Part shown: one piece after another, positions 7,796-16,643 of the stretch | How the letters are laid out: each line of letters begins with the position of its first letter | Position numbering within the stretch: the stretch's first letter is position 1 | Assembly (NCBI RefSeq): GCF_040049295.1 | Contig: NZ_JBDZDQ010000001.1 | Span: 1,178,001-1,242,000 of the forward strand | From: Sphingomonas sp. KR3-1 | GTDB taxonomy: Bacteria > Pseudomonadota > Alphaproteobacteria > Sphingomonadales > Sphingomonadaceae | Direction: 5' to 3' | DNA: 64,000 bases | The notes under the pieces: generated by a model | Told to the model about the DNA's origin: nothing | Database searches by the model: none | Seen by the model: the letters and a program-made list of their open reading frames with translations, nothing else | Position numbers and translations under genes: made by a program

Positions 7796-9334
7796 CTAGC
7801 GGGCCCAGCGGCGGAAGGCAATTGCCAAGACTACGGAGGCAAGTGCCGCGAGCAGCGCCAGCCAGTTGCCAGCCCGCGCGAACAGCGTCGGCGGCAACGG
7901 CGCGGGCAGCGGCGCCTCGACCGCGCCCTCCTGCCCCGCCGGCACGATGCCGATCAGCGCGCCATGCGCGTCGATGATCGCCGAGATGCCGGTGGGCGTG
8001 GCACGCAGGATCGGCAGCCCCTCCTCGATCGCGCGGAGCCGCGCCTGCGCCAGATGCTGCACCGGGCCCCAGCTGCCGAACCAGGCATCGTTCGAAGGAT
8101 TGAACAGGAAGTCCGGCCGATGCGCCTTGTCGACGATCTGGCCGGAGAAGATGATCTCGTAGCAGATCGCCACGCCCGCCTTGCCGAAGCCTTGCACTTC
8201 CAGCGTGCGCGGGCCGGGGCCGGGCAGGAAGTCGATCTCGCCCATCACCAGCCGCGCCAGCCCGAGCGGTGCCAGGATCGTCCGCATCGGCAGATATTCG
8301 CCGTACGGCACCAGATGCCCCTTGTCGTAGCGCTCGCCGAGCATGCCCGCAGGATCGACCGTCCACACCGAATTGCCGGCGCCCTTCAGCGTCTCGCCCT
8401 CGAAGAACAGCGCATTGCCGCCGATCATCGCGCGGTCACCCGGGCCGAGCAGCCCGCCGATCCGCCCGCGCACCCAGCGCGGATCGCCGTCGCGGTAATA
8501 TTGGCGCGGATAGCCGTCCTCGACGAAATAGTTGACCATGCCCTCGGGCCACACCACCAGCCGCTTCACCGCGCCTGGCTGGCCGCTCCATTCGGCGAGC
8601 TTGGCGAGGACGCGGGCGGGATAGTCGGGCGCATCGACCCCGTCCTGGCCGATATTGGGCTGGACGACGCGGACATGCGGGCGCGCCGGGTCCTCGACCG
8701 GACGGCCCGGGTTGAGCGCGACGCCGGCGACGAGCAGCAGCGCCGCAGTGGCGAGCGGCACGCGATATTGGTGCTGGCTGGCGAGATAGAGCGCGCCGGC
8801 CACGAACAGCGTGAGCCCCGACAGCGCATAGGTGCCGAGGAAGGCGGCGAGCTGGGCGATCGGCGTCGGCACCCAGATCACTCCCATCGGGTTCCACGGA
8901 TAGCCGGTGAACAGCGTCGCGCGCAGATATTCGCTGCCGATCCAGGCGGCCGAGGCGGCGAGGACGAAGGCGATGTCCGGCTCGTTCCACCGCGCCTTGA
9001 CGATGCGGGCGAAGCGCCAGGCCAGGCCCATCGCGATCGCCGGGTAGATCGCCAGGTAGATCGCGACCAGCACCACGGCGAAATAGCCGAGCACCGGCGG
9101 CATCTTGTCCTGATAGTCGAAGGCGTGCTGGATCCAGTTGTTGCCCAGCGTGAAATGGCCCAGGCCGAACAGCCAGCCGCGCAACAGCACCGATTTGAGG
9201 CGGGGCGCGTGCCAGGCCAGGTGCAGCAGCACCGCCAGGCAGGCCAGGGTCACCGGCCACCAGTCGAGCGGGGCGAATCCGGTGGCGGAGAGGAAGCCGG
9301 CGGCGAGCGCGACGAGCAAGGGGCGGGACAGCAT
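7796..9334 (-). CDS. lnt: Apolipoprotein N-acyltransferase
   Basis: A 512-residue inner-membrane enzyme that adds the third acyl chain to lipoproteins. The N-terminal half has several transmembrane helices (the first is [17 protein letters not shown]), the C-terminal half a nitrilase domain. The catalytic triad can be placed: Glu in [11 protein letters not shown], Lys in [13 protein letters not shown], Cys in [12 protein letters not shown]. The length equals that of E. coli Lnt. I take the ATG at MLSRPLL; a TTG 12 codons upstream is possible. Its usual alphaproteobacterial partner metK is directly downstream. Confidence 0.94.
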   Translation of the reverse strand: MLSRPLLVALAAGFLSATGFAPLDWWPVTLACLAVLLHLAWHAPRLKSVLLRGWLFGLGHFTLGNNWIQHAFDYQDKMPPVLGYFAVVLVAIYLAIYPAIAMGLAWRFARIVKARWNEPDIAFVLAASAAWIGSEYLRATLFTGYPWNPMGVIWVPTPIAQLAAFLGTYALSGLTLFVAGALYLASQHQYRVPLATAALLLVAGVALNPGRPVEDPARPHVRVVQPNIGQDGVDAPDYPARVLAKLAEWSGQPGAVKRLVVWPEGMVNYFVEDGYPRQYYRDGDPRWVRGRIGGLLGPGDRAMIGGNALFFEGETLKGAGNSVWTVDPAGMLGERYDKGHLVPYGEYLPMRTILAPLGLARLVMGEIDFLPGPGPRTLEVQGFGKAGVAICYEIIFSGQIVDKAHRPDFLFNPSNDAWFGSWGPVQHLAQARLRAIEEGLPILRATPTGISAIIDAHGALIGIVPAGQEGAVEAPLPAPLPPTLFARAGNWLALLAALASVVLAIAFRRWAR

Positions 9335-9380
9335 CGCGTGCGTGCTTAACCGATCCGTGCGCGCTTCCAAACTCCCCTCG

Positions 9381-9484
9381 TCACCCCGGCCTTGTGCCGG
9401 GGCCCACGGTGCCGACTATCATGCCCTCGAGCCCCTTGTCCGGTACGCGCCTCCCGGTGGGGCCCGGCACAAGGCCGGGGTAAC
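9381..9484. repeat. Long inverted repeat, CACCCCGGCCTTGTGCCGGGG type
   Basis: Arms of about 25 bases (core CCCCGGCCTTGTGCCGG and its inverse) are separated by about 50 bases, in the 207-base space between the divergent lnt and the amidase gene. One transposition of bases separates the arms. It is a different family from the repeat at 2342-2440 but has the same architecture. Confidence 0.7.
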
Positions 9485-9541
9485 GGATAAGCGAGAGCGG
9501 GCGGGTAGCGAATCCCGCCCGCCCGCATTACATGGCCGCGC

Positions 9542-10393
9542 ATGACCGAGATCACCGTCGCCGCCCTGCAGCTCGCCTTTTCCGACAATATCGACGCGAA
9601 CATCGCGAACGTGTCGCGGCTCGTCCGCGAGGCGGCGTCGCGCGGTGCGCAGGTCGTGCTGCCGCCCGAATTGTTCGAAGGCGAATATTTCTGCCGGGTC
9701 GAGGACGAGGGCCTGTTCGCCAACGCCGCGCCCACCGCCGAGCACAAGTCGGTGCGCGCGATGCAGGAGCTGGCGCGCGAGCTGAAGATCCATATCCCGA
9801 CCAGCTTCTTCGAGCTCGACGGCCATCATTATTACAACAGCCTCGCGATGATCGATCCGGACGGCAAGATCGCCGGCGTCTATCGCAAGAGCCACATCCC
9901 CGATGGCCCGGGCTATGAGGAGAAATTCTATTTCCGCCCCGGCAACACCGGCTTCAAGGTGTGGAACGGGCCGGACAAGGCGACGCTCGGCGTCGGCGTG
10001 TGCTGGGATCAATGGTATCCCGAGACCGCCCGCGCGATGATGCTGATGGGCGCCGACATCCTGTTCTACCCCACTGCGATCGGCAGCGAGCCGCATGACG
10101 ACAGCCTCGATACCGCGCGCCTCTGGCGCCGGGCGATGGTGGGGCATGCGGTGTCGAACGTCGTGCCGGTGGTCGCCGCCAACCGCGTCGGCACCGAGCA
10201 TGGCCAGACCTTCTACGGCACCAGCTTCATCACCGACGAGCGCGGCGACATCCGCGCCGAGCTCGGCCGCGAGGAAGAGGGCGTGATCACCGCCACGCTC
10301 GACCTCACCCTCGCCAAGCGCCACCGCGCCGCCTTCGGCTTCTTCCGCGACCGCCGGCCCGAGCTGTACGGGCGGCTGGTGCAGGATATCTGA
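9542..10393 (+). CDS. aguB: N-carbamoylputrescine amidase
   Basis: A 283-residue nitrilase-superfamily enzyme that converts N-carbamoylputrescine to putrescine, CO2 and ammonia in the agmatine route to polyamines. The catalytic residues are Glu in LPPELFEGEYF, Lys in YRKSHIPDGPGY and Cys in GVGVCWDQWYPE. The sequence EEKFYFRPGNTGF and the substrate loop TAIGSEPHD are typical of the AguB/CPA group. The agmatine deiminase partner is not in the window. Confidence 0.9.
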   Translation: MTEITVAALQLAFSDNIDANIANVSRLVREAASRGAQVVLPPELFEGEYFCRVEDEGLFANAAPTAEHKSVRAMQELARELKIHIPTSFFELDGHHYYNSLAMIDPDGKIAGVYRKSHIPDGPGYEEKFYFRPGNTGFKVWNGPDKATLGVGVCWDQWYPETARAMMLMGADILFYPTAIGSEPHDDSLDTARLWRRAMVGHAVSNVVPVVAANRVGTEHGQTFYGTSFITDERGDIRAELGREEEGVITATLDLTLAKRHRAAFGFFRDRRPELYGRLVQDI

Positions 10394-10467
10394 GGCTACA
10401 CCTTCGAGTAGCTTGCAGGCGCGGGCTGGCGGGGCGCATCCTCGCTGCCTGATGCAGGAGCGACTCG

Positions 10468-11130
10468 ATGGACGATCCCGACCTTCCCGAGGACAGCAAG
10501 CTCACCCGCTCGAAGCAGCAATGGGCGGCGCAGGGCAAGTTCCTGACCGGCGTGCACACGCGGCCCGAGGAAGAGCGGCTGCCGCCCGGCCAGCATCTCA
10601 CTGCGAAATGGCCCGTCCTCGATCTCGGCCGCCAGCCCGACATCGCCCGCGAGCGCTGGCAGCTGGAAGTGACCGGCATGGTCGCGCGGCCGCTGACGCT
10701 CGACTGGGCCAGGCTTATGGCACTGCCGCAGACGCGCCTGCGGAGCGACATCCACTGCGTCACCAGCTGGTCGCGCTACGACAATGACTGGCAGGGCGTG
10801 CTCACGCGCGACCTGCTTGCCGCGGTCGAGCCGCGCGACGAGGCGCAGGCAGTGATGCTGCACGGCTATGACGGCTATACCACCAACGTGCTGCTCTCCG
10901 ACTTCGCGGTGGCCGATGCGATCGTCGCGCATGGCTGGGCGGGCAAGCCGCTGGCGCGCGATCATGGCGGCCCGGCGCGGCTGGTGATCCCGCACCTCTA
11001 TTTCTGGAAGAGCGCCAAGTGGATCCGCAAGATCGAGCTGATTGGCGCGGACAAGCCCGGCTTCTGGGAAGTCAACGGCTATCACATGCGCGGCGACCCC
11101 TGGGCCGAGCAGCGCTACCGCGATTCCTGA
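10468..11130 (+). CDS. Sulfite oxidase/YedY-like molybdopterin oxidoreductase
   Basis: A 220-residue protein with only the molybdopterin-binding domain of the sulfite-oxidase superfamily (COG2041). DIHCVTSWSRYDNDW contains the cysteine that ligates molybdenum, and GWAGKPLARDHGGPARL and YFWKSAKWIRKIEL are typical of YedY-like members. Unlike E. coli MsrP it has no twin-arginine signal, so a cytoplasmic site is likely. Its substrate is unknown; no membrane partner (MsrQ) gene lies next to it. Confidence 0.85.
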   Translation: MDDPDLPEDSKLTRSKQQWAAQGKFLTGVHTRPEEERLPPGQHLTAKWPVLDLGRQPDIARERWQLEVTGMVARPLTLDWARLMALPQTRLRSDIHCVTSWSRYDNDWQGVLTRDLLAAVEPRDEAQAVMLHGYDGYTTNVLLSDFAVADAIVAHGWAGKPLARDHGGPARLVIPHLYFWKSAKWIRKIELIGADKPGFWEVNGYHMRGDPWAEQRYRDS

Positions 11131-11134
11131 CGGC

Positions 11135-11416
11135 TCAGCGCTGGATCGTGCCGATGTCGCTGGCCGACTTGATCGGCTTGTCGCAGCCATCCTCTGTGCG
11201 GACCACGCCGAGATACTGGCCGGCGAGCGGCTCCTGGCCGAGATTGCGGATGCGCACCGGCTGGTCGCGCTGCACGGCGAGGTCGGCGCGGGCGTTCTGG
11301 CAGGCGGTGGCCGGCCTGGCCGGCAGCGCCAGGTGCGAGCGTATCTTGGCGAGGTCGTTCTCGCCGGCATGGGCGGCGGCGGGAAGCAGGGCAAGGGCGA
11401 GCACGACGAACCGCAT
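11135..11416 (-). CDS. Small secreted protein of unknown function
   Basis: A 93-residue protein with a clear Sec signal (MRFVVLALALLPAAAHA, cleavage expected after AHA). The mature part is polar and has two cysteines (TACQNARADL and TEDGCDKP) that could form a disulphide. The ATG is preceded by AAGGAG at good distance. It is convergent with the molybdoenzyme gene (5 bases apart). No family was recognised. Confidence 0.65.
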   Translation of the reverse strand: MRFVVLALALLPAAAHAGENDLAKIRSHLALPARPATACQNARADLAVQRDQPVRIRNLGQEPLAGQYLGVVRTEDGCDKPIKSASDIGTIQR

Positions 11417-11482
11417 GGAACACTCCTTCACTGGTCCGCCGCGCATAGCATGGCGCGTTCGACTTCTCTATGTCTGCGCCCC

Positions 11483-11881
11483 ATGCACATCACCGGAAGC
11501 TGCCACTGCGGTGCGATCCGCTACGAGGCCGAGGCGGATCCCGCCCGCACCGCGCTCTGCCATTGCAACGATTGCCAGCAGTTGAGCGGCGCGCCGTGGC
11601 GGGCATCGGTGCGCGTCGATGCGGCGGACTTCCGCGTGTCCGGCGAACCCAGGGTCTATGTGAAGGCCGCCGAGAGCGGCACAAGGCGCGGCCAGGCCTT
11701 TTGCGGCGAATGCGGCTCGGGCCTCTACGCCTTCACCGTCGATGATCCGCAGGTTTATGCGGTCCGCCTCGGCGGCGTCGACCAGCGCGCCGCGCTGCCG
11801 CCGCGCAGCCAGATCTGGTGCGACGCCGCGCTCCCCTGGGCGAGCGACATCAGCGCGCTTCCGGCGTCGCCAAGGCAATAG
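11483..11881 (+). CDS. GFA-family zinc protein (CENP-V/GFA domain)
   Basis: A 132-residue protein with the GFA zinc-binding pattern: GSCHCGAIRYEA, LCHCNDCQQLSG and AFCGECGSGLY. Family members were first described as glutathione-dependent formaldehyde-activating enzymes, but most have no proven activity. The last 32 bases overlap convergently with the uracil-DNA glycosylase gene. Confidence 0.85.
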   Translation: MHITGSCHCGAIRYEAEADPARTALCHCNDCQQLSGAPWRASVRVDAADFRVSGEPRVYVKAAESGTRRGQAFCGECGSGLYAFTVDDPQVYAVRLGGVDQRAALPPRSQIWCDAALPWASDISALPASPRQ

Positions 11882-12452
11882 CCCGCGCCACTACCGCCTC
11901 GAGCATCTCGGGCGTCAGCCGGCCGGTATTCTGGTTGTAGCGCGAGCAGTGATAGCTATCGACCAGCCATTGGCCGCAGTGCATGCGATGCTCGGCGCCG
12001 TGCGCGAAGCGGTGCTTGGGGAGCTTGCCGCCCATCGCCTTGACCGCCGACTGGTGCGCGATCTGGCCGAGCGCGAGCACTACCGGCGCCTTGAGCTCGG
12101 CGGCGAGGAACGGGCGGCAGGCGTGGATCTCGGCCGGCTCGGGCTTGTTCTCGGGCGGCAGGCAGCGCACCGCGTTGAGGATCACCACGCCCCTGGGCTC
12201 GCCGCCCTCGGCCAGCCCGAACTTCTCGAGCGTCGCGAACAGCAGCTCGCCCGAGGCATCGCCGGTAAAGGCGCGGCCGGTGCGATTGGCGCCGTGCTTG
12301 CCGGGCGCGAGCCCGACGATCGCGATTGGCGCACCAAGGTCGCCGAGCGCCGGCACCGGCGCGTTCCACCAGTCGGGCTGCTCGACGCGCAACTGGGTGC
12401 GCAGCGCGACGAGGCGCGGGCAGAGGGGGCAATCGCGGCTTGGCTCGGGCAT
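11850..12452 (-). CDS. Uracil-DNA glycosylase, family 5 (UdgB)-like
   Basis: A 200-residue glycosylase. GLAPGKHGANRTGRAF is the active-site motif of family 5 (UdgB), which lacks the usual catalytic Asp/Asn of other families. DCPLCPRL near the N-terminus and later cysteines (AVRCLPP, HACRPF) would ligate a 4Fe-4S cluster. YHCSRYNQNTGRLTP is the second DNA-binding motif. It removes uracil and related bases. The start at MPEPSRDC is preferred to an ATG 12 codons upstream. It is divergent from folK. Confidence 0.85.
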   Translation of the reverse strand: MPEPSRDCPLCPRLVALRTQLRVEQPDWWNAPVPALGDLGAPIAIVGLAPGKHGANRTGRAFTGDASGELLFATLEKFGLAEGGEPRGVVILNAVRCLPPENKPEPAEIHACRPFLAAELKAPVVLALGQIAHQSAVKAMGGKLPKHRFAHGAEHRMHCGQWLVDSYHCSRYNQNTGRLTPEMLEAVVARAIALATPEAR

Positions 12453-12475
12453 CCGTGCGCGATAGGCGCGGGAGC

Positions 12476-12976
12476 GTGCCGAGGACAAGCTATGCCATCG
12501 CGATCGGATCGAACCGCCGGGGCCGCCACGGCAGCCCCACGCGCGAAGTGCGGGCGGCGATTCGCGCGCTGGGCGGCGTTACTGTCGCCTCGCCGATCCT
12601 CCACACGCCGCCGCTGGGCCCCTCCCGGCGCCGCTTCGCCAACGCCGTCGCGCTGATCCACAGCGACGAGGCGCCCCCCGCGCTGTTGCGGCGGCTCAAG
12701 GCGATCGAGCGCCGCTTCGGGCGGCGGCGCGGCCAGCATTGGGGGGCGCGGGTGATCGACCTTGATATCGTGCTGTGGTCGGGCGGCAGCTGGGGCGAGG
12801 CGAGTCTCACCGTGCCCCACCGCCTGTTCCGCGCCCGCGACTTCGTGCTGGCGCCGCTGGTGCAGGTGGCACCGGATTGGCGCGATCCGGTGTCCGGCCA
12901 CAGCGTCCGACAGCTCTACGCCCGGTTGACCCGCCGATTGCCCACATCTAGGGGCAGGGCCGGTGTGGGTCCGTAG
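12476..12976 (+). CDS. folK: 2-amino-4-hydroxy-6-hydroxymethyldihydropteridine pyrophosphokinase
   Basis: A 166-residue HPPK of folate synthesis. Conserved elements are YAIAIGSNRRG near the start, HWGARVIDLDIVLW (Mg-binding Asp pair) and VPHRLFRARDFVLAPL. The start codon is GTG, 23 bases into the divergent space with the glycosylase gene. The TAG stop lies inside the first ten bases of the following tRNA gene, so coding and tRNA sequences overlap. Confidence 0.9.
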   Translation: MPRTSYAIAIGSNRRGRHGSPTREVRAAIRALGGVTVASPILHTPPLGPSRRRFANAVALIHSDEAPPALLRRLKAIERRFGRRRGQHWGARVIDLDIVLWSGGSWGEASLTVPHRLFRARDFVLAPLVQVAPDWRDPVSGHSVRQLYARLTRRLPTSRGRAGVGP

Positions 12977-13042
12977 CTCAGTTGGTAGAGCAAGCGACTT
13001 TTAATCGAGAGGTCCCGGGTTCGAATCCCGGCGGACCCACCA
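12967..13042 (+). tRNA. tRNA-Lys (anticodon TTT)
   Basis: A 76-base tRNA with encoded CCA. The acceptor arms GGGTCCG and CGGACCC pair perfectly, the D-arm GCTC/GAGC is present, the anticodon loop is CTTTTAA, and the T-arm is CCGGG-TTCGAAT-CCCGG. The anticodon stem AGCGA/TCGAG has tandem A-G and G-A oppositions at its base and three normal pairs next to the loop. It overlaps the 3' end of folK by ten bases. Confidence 0.96.
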
Positions 13043-13063
13043 CCGCTTCCGCCCTCTCGCGCG

Positions 13064-15244
13064 CTACCAGGCGGGCTGCGTCGCATAGAAGCGCTTCCAG
13101 AAGGCGATCTTCGCCGGATCCGCGACCGGGATCGGGCCGAAATGCGCGCCCAGCTCCATCACGCGCGGCAGCTTGGGATCGTAGCGCGGCCATTCCGGCA
13201 GCCCGGGGCCGTTGGGATCGCCATTCTTGATGATGTTCGCCCAATAGGACGATATCGTCGCGGCGATCGCGCGATCCTGCGCTGTCCAGGGCCGGTCGAC
13301 CGCGTCGACGCTGTCGAACGCATAGACGATCTCCGAGCCGTGATAGGCGCCGCGCATGTCGTGGTCGGGGCCCGGCGGGGCGTGGGTCCAGAAATAGGTG
13401 TAGACCGGCTTGTCGCTGCCCTGCGTCCACAGCGTGCCCCACAGCCAGGTCGAGATGCGCGAATTGTCGCGCGCTGCGGCGTTGTTCTGGAGCGCGGCCT
13501 GCTGGTCGTCCTTCGCCGGATAGAGCTTGAGGAAATCGTCCGCCAGCGGCCCGAACTTGCGCCTGGCCAGCGCGACATAGGCCGATAGCGTCACGGCGAC
13601 GTCGGGCATGCCGGCGCGTGGCGGATCGGTGCGCACGCGCAGCGCGGCAAAGGCGGTCTCGGGCACCGCGCCGGTCTCGTCGTGATTGTTGCCGGCGACC
13701 ACCGTCACCTGGTTCTGCGTGCGCTTCGCATAGGTGTCGTTATACCCATAAGGCAGCACCCAGCCGTCGACGACGGGGCGGAAGATCGGCGGCTTGCCGG
13801 CGCTGCCGGTCTCGACCGCCTCGTCGACCGCGCGGCTGCCCTCGATCAGCTTTTCCCAGGGCATGGCGCGCAGCTCGGCCAGGCTGGTGCCGCCATGCTC
13901 GGCGCCGTAGCGCATGCCGGCCTGCTCGGCGGCGGCGAGCGGGCGCCAGGAGACCGAGAGGTAGCGCAGCTCGGTATCGCGCGGATAACGGGCGTGGCTC
14001 TCCTCGATGCCGGCGCGGAACAGGCCCTTGGCGAGCGGCGACATCGCAAGGAAGCCGACCGAGCCGGCACCGGCGGATTGCCCGCCGATCGTCACCTGCG
14101 CAGGGTCGCCGCCAAACGCCGCGATGTTGCGCTGGACCCATTGCAGCGCGGCGATGTCGTCGAGCAGGCCGTAATTGCCCGAGGCGTTATGGCCCGATTC
14201 CCTGCTGAGCTCGGGGGTGGCGAGAAAGCCGAGCACGCCGACGCGGTAGTTGAAGGTCACCACCACCACGCCCTTCTTCGCCAGCGCCTCGCCGTCGAAT
14301 TCGGGGCTGGCGCCGGTGCCGCCGATGAAGCCGCCGCCATAGATCCAGACATAGACCGGGCGCTTCTCGGCACTGCCCGGCCGGGCGCCGGTCCAGAGGT
14401 TGAGCGTCAGGCAATCCTCGCTCTGCGGCAGGCCGCGCGCCATCTCGCCGCCGGGCTGCGGACAGGCCGGGCCGAACCTGCTCGCATCGCGGGTGCCGGT
14501 CCAGGCGACCGGCGCCCGCGGGGCGCGCCAGCGTAGCGCGCCGACGGGCGGCGCGGCATAGGGAATGCCCTTGAACACGCGGATCGCGGGATCGCGGCCG
14601 GTGGTGCCGGCGAGCAGCCCGGTCTCGACGCGGACCGGATCGGCATCGGCGGGCTTTGCGGCATAGCCGACCAGCTCGCCCGCCGCGAGGACATGGCCGC
14701 GCAGCGATGCCTGGAGCGTCGTGATGTCGGCCGCCTCTTCCGGGGCCAGTACCCGGTCGAGCGCGAAGACCTGGGCGTGATAGGCGTGCCGGCTGGCGTC
14801 ATGCGTGTGCGGGCCGGCATAGGAGGAGGCCGGGCCGTGGACATTGGCGCCGTACGCCGCGCCAGCGGGCAGCGCGGCGAGGCCGGCGGGGAGGCTCAGC
14901 GTCGTGGCGGGCAAGTTGTAGGCGAGGAGATGCACGCTGGTGCCCGCCTCCGCCCCGCCCAGCTCGCCCTGCAGCACCACGACATAGGAGCGGGTGCCCC
15001 TGGGCCCCGCGGTCCAGCTCAGGCCCGGAAAGGCGTTGTCGCCATATTGGGTGTTGGCGCGCGGGATGTCAGCGCCCGCCGCAAAGGACGGGCTGGTCAC
15101 CGCCAGCGACGCCGGCGCCGGGCCGAGCGCGGCGAGCAGCAGCTGGCGGGCATGGCCGATGCTGGTCAGCATCGTCTGCGCGTGGACCGTGGGCGCGAGG
15201 ACAGCGAGGTTCGCGATGCAGGCGAGCAGGCGTGCGGACTTCAT
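13064..15244 (-). CDS. Secreted fusion of a PEBP/YbhB-like domain with a type-B carboxylesterase
   Basis: A 726-residue protein with a Sec signal (ending TVHAQ). Residues about 40-205 form a phosphatidylethanolamine-binding-protein-like domain (YbhB/YbcL family: SPSFAAGADIPRANTQYG, ..LSWTAGPRGTRSYVVV, ..HLLAYNLPA). From about residue 210 it is a carboxylesterase: VFKGIPYAAPPVGALRW, then GGQSAGAGSVG with the nucleophile at about Ser390, and AYHGSEIVYAF with the catalytic His. Such esterases are usually about 500 residues, so the extra N-terminal domain is the odd part. It lies 13 bases after the next hydrolase gene, downstream of a TonB receptor, which suggests periplasmic cleavage of an imported ester. 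Confidence 0.85.
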   Translation of the reverse strand: MKSARLLACIANLAVLAPTVHAQTMLTSIGHARQLLLAALGPAPASLAVTSPSFAAGADIPRANTQYGDNAFPGLSWTAGPRGTRSYVVVLQGELGGAEAGTSVHLLAYNLPATTLSLPAGLAALPAGAAYGANVHGPASSYAGPHTHDASRHAYHAQVFALDRVLAPEEAADITTLQASLRGHVLAAGELVGYAAKPADADPVRVETGLLAGTTGRDPAIRVFKGIPYAAPPVGALRWRAPRAPVAWTGTRDASRFGPACPQPGGEMARGLPQSEDCLTLNLWTGARPGSAEKRPVYVWIYGGGFIGGTGASPEFDGEALAKKGVVVVTFNYRVGVLGFLATPELSRESGHNASGNYGLLDDIAALQWVQRNIAAFGGDPAQVTIGGQSAGAGSVGFLAMSPLAKGLFRAGIEESHARYPRDTELRYLSVSWRPLAAAEQAGMRYGAEHGGTSLAELRAMPWEKLIEGSRAVDEAVETGSAGKPPIFRPVVDGWVLPYGYNDTYAKRTQNQVTVVAGNNHDETGAVPETAFAALRVRTDPPRAGMPDVAVTLSAYVALARRKFGPLADDFLKLYPAKDDQQAALQNNAAARDNSRISTWLWGTLWTQGSDKPVYTYFWTHAPPGPDHDMRGAYHGSEIVYAFDSVDAVDRPWTAQDRAIAATISSYWANIIKNGDPNGPGLPEWPRYDPKLPRVMELGAHFGPIPVADPAKIAFWKRFYATQPAW

Positions 15245-15257
15245 TCTATTCTCCCGC

Positions 15258-16619
15258 TCAGCGCGTGAAGCGGCCCGGCTTGGCGAGCCAGGCGTCGATC
15301 GTGTCGTAGGTGGTCTTCTGCGTGTCGCCATATGCGCCCGGCTTGGGCTCGCACTTGGTGCAGGTGGTGTAGCCGTGCGTCGCGCCCTCGATGAAGGCGA
15401 TCGACTTGTCCTTGCTCGCGGCGCGGCCATAGATTTCCTCGGCGGCGAGATATTCCCAATGGCCGGTCATGCCGAGCACGAGCAAAGGCGCGGAGACGCC
15501 CTGCACATTGCCCGGCGGGCTGGCATAGGTGGAGGTCCAGTCCACGCCGTGCACACCCTGTTCGTCATAGCCGAAATCGGGGCCGGTCCGGATCGCGTAG
15601 TTGTTGAGATAGTTGCGCACCGTCGTCTTGAGCGCGCCCTTGATCAGCGAGGGCGACGGGCTGCGGACATTCTCGGGCACGCGCACCGTCGGAACGATGC
15701 CGGTGGTCACGCTGCCGTCCGCATGGATCAGCGGCCAGGGCTTGGCGGTATGCGCGAGCAGGCCGACATCCTGCGAGAACAGCTTGTTGTTGCTGCCGAA
15801 CAGCACCGCGCCGGGCACGACGAAGGGCGCGTCATCGGCGTAAGGCCCCTGCCCCACCTCGATCTTGGCGAGCAGCGCCTGCGCCTTGGCGAGCAGCCGG
15901 TTGTTGCGCGCGCCTTCGGCCTTGAGGAACCTGGTCACGAACGCCGCCGGATAGCGCGAGCCGGTCGGCGCAAAGCCGTTCGCCGCATTGTACATGTCGA
16001 GCGCGGGATCGAGCGCGATGCCGCTGGCTTCATCCGTGATCGCCGGATCGATGCTGAACAGCGTCATCGCCGCCAGCCCCCAGTTGGAATCGACCAGCAT
16101 CAGCCCGTCGGCGGCGGGCAGCCCGGCCAGGCTGTCCGGGCATTTCCAGATCTTCTCGGGCGCCTGGCACGCCTTCACCCCGCGCTCGGCGATATATTGA
16201 TAGGCGCTCATGATCGTGCCGCCGCCGCTATGGCCGAGCAGCACGACCCGTGTGATCCCCGGCTGGCTGCGCAGCCAGGAAACGCCCGCCTTGATCTCGA
16301 GCAGCACCTGGTCGAGCACGCCGTCGTTCGACACGCCCGACTTGCTGGTGCTGTTGTTGGCGCACAGCACCCGGTAGCCGCGCTTCGCCAGCTCGGTGCA
16401 GCCCGGGAAGCCCAGATAGTCCGCCGAGGAGTGCATGATGAACACCGCGGTGCCGGCCCTGGGCCCGATCACCGCCGGCTCGTACAGCACGCCGGGCACG
16501 CCGTTCGCCAGATGGACGAAGCGGGTGCGCGGCGCCGACGCGTCCTGCTGCGCCTGGGCCGGTATCGGCGCCAGCCCGGCCAGGGCTAGCGCCAGGAGCG
16601 CCGCGAACATCTTCCTCAT
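15258..16619 (-). CDS. Secreted alpha/beta-hydrolase
   Basis: A 453-residue protein with a signal peptide (MRKMFAALLALALAG..AQAQ). VVLLGHSGGGTIMSAYQY has the G-H-S-G-G nucleophile elbow, MHSSADYLGFP lies at the oxyanion position and EGATHGYTTC carries the probable catalytic His. Two cysteines, TCTKC, follow closely. No closer family was recognised. It sits between the TonB receptor and the esterase fusion; GGAG precedes the ATG. The trio probably forms one uptake-and-hydrolysis operon. Confidence 0.8.
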   Translation of the reverse strand: MRKMFAALLALALAGLAPIPAQAQQDASAPRTRFVHLANGVPGVLYEPAVIGPRAGTAVFIMHSSADYLGFPGCTELAKRGYRVLCANNSTSKSGVSNDGVLDQVLLEIKAGVSWLRSQPGITRVVLLGHSGGGTIMSAYQYIAERGVKACQAPEKIWKCPDSLAGLPAADGLMLVDSNWGLAAMTLFSIDPAITDEASGIALDPALDMYNAANGFAPTGSRYPAAFVTRFLKAEGARNNRLLAKAQALLAKIEVGQGPYADDAPFVVPGAVLFGSNNKLFSQDVGLLAHTAKPWPLIHADGSVTTGIVPTVRVPENVRSPSPSLIKGALKTTVRNYLNNYAIRTGPDFGYDEQGVHGVDWTSTYASPPGNVQGVSAPLLVLGMTGHWEYLAAEEIYGRAASKDKSIAFIEGATHGYTTCTKCEPKPGAYGDTQKTTYDTIDAWLAKPGRFTR

Positions 16620-16643
16620 GCGCACGCTCCTACGCGACACCCC

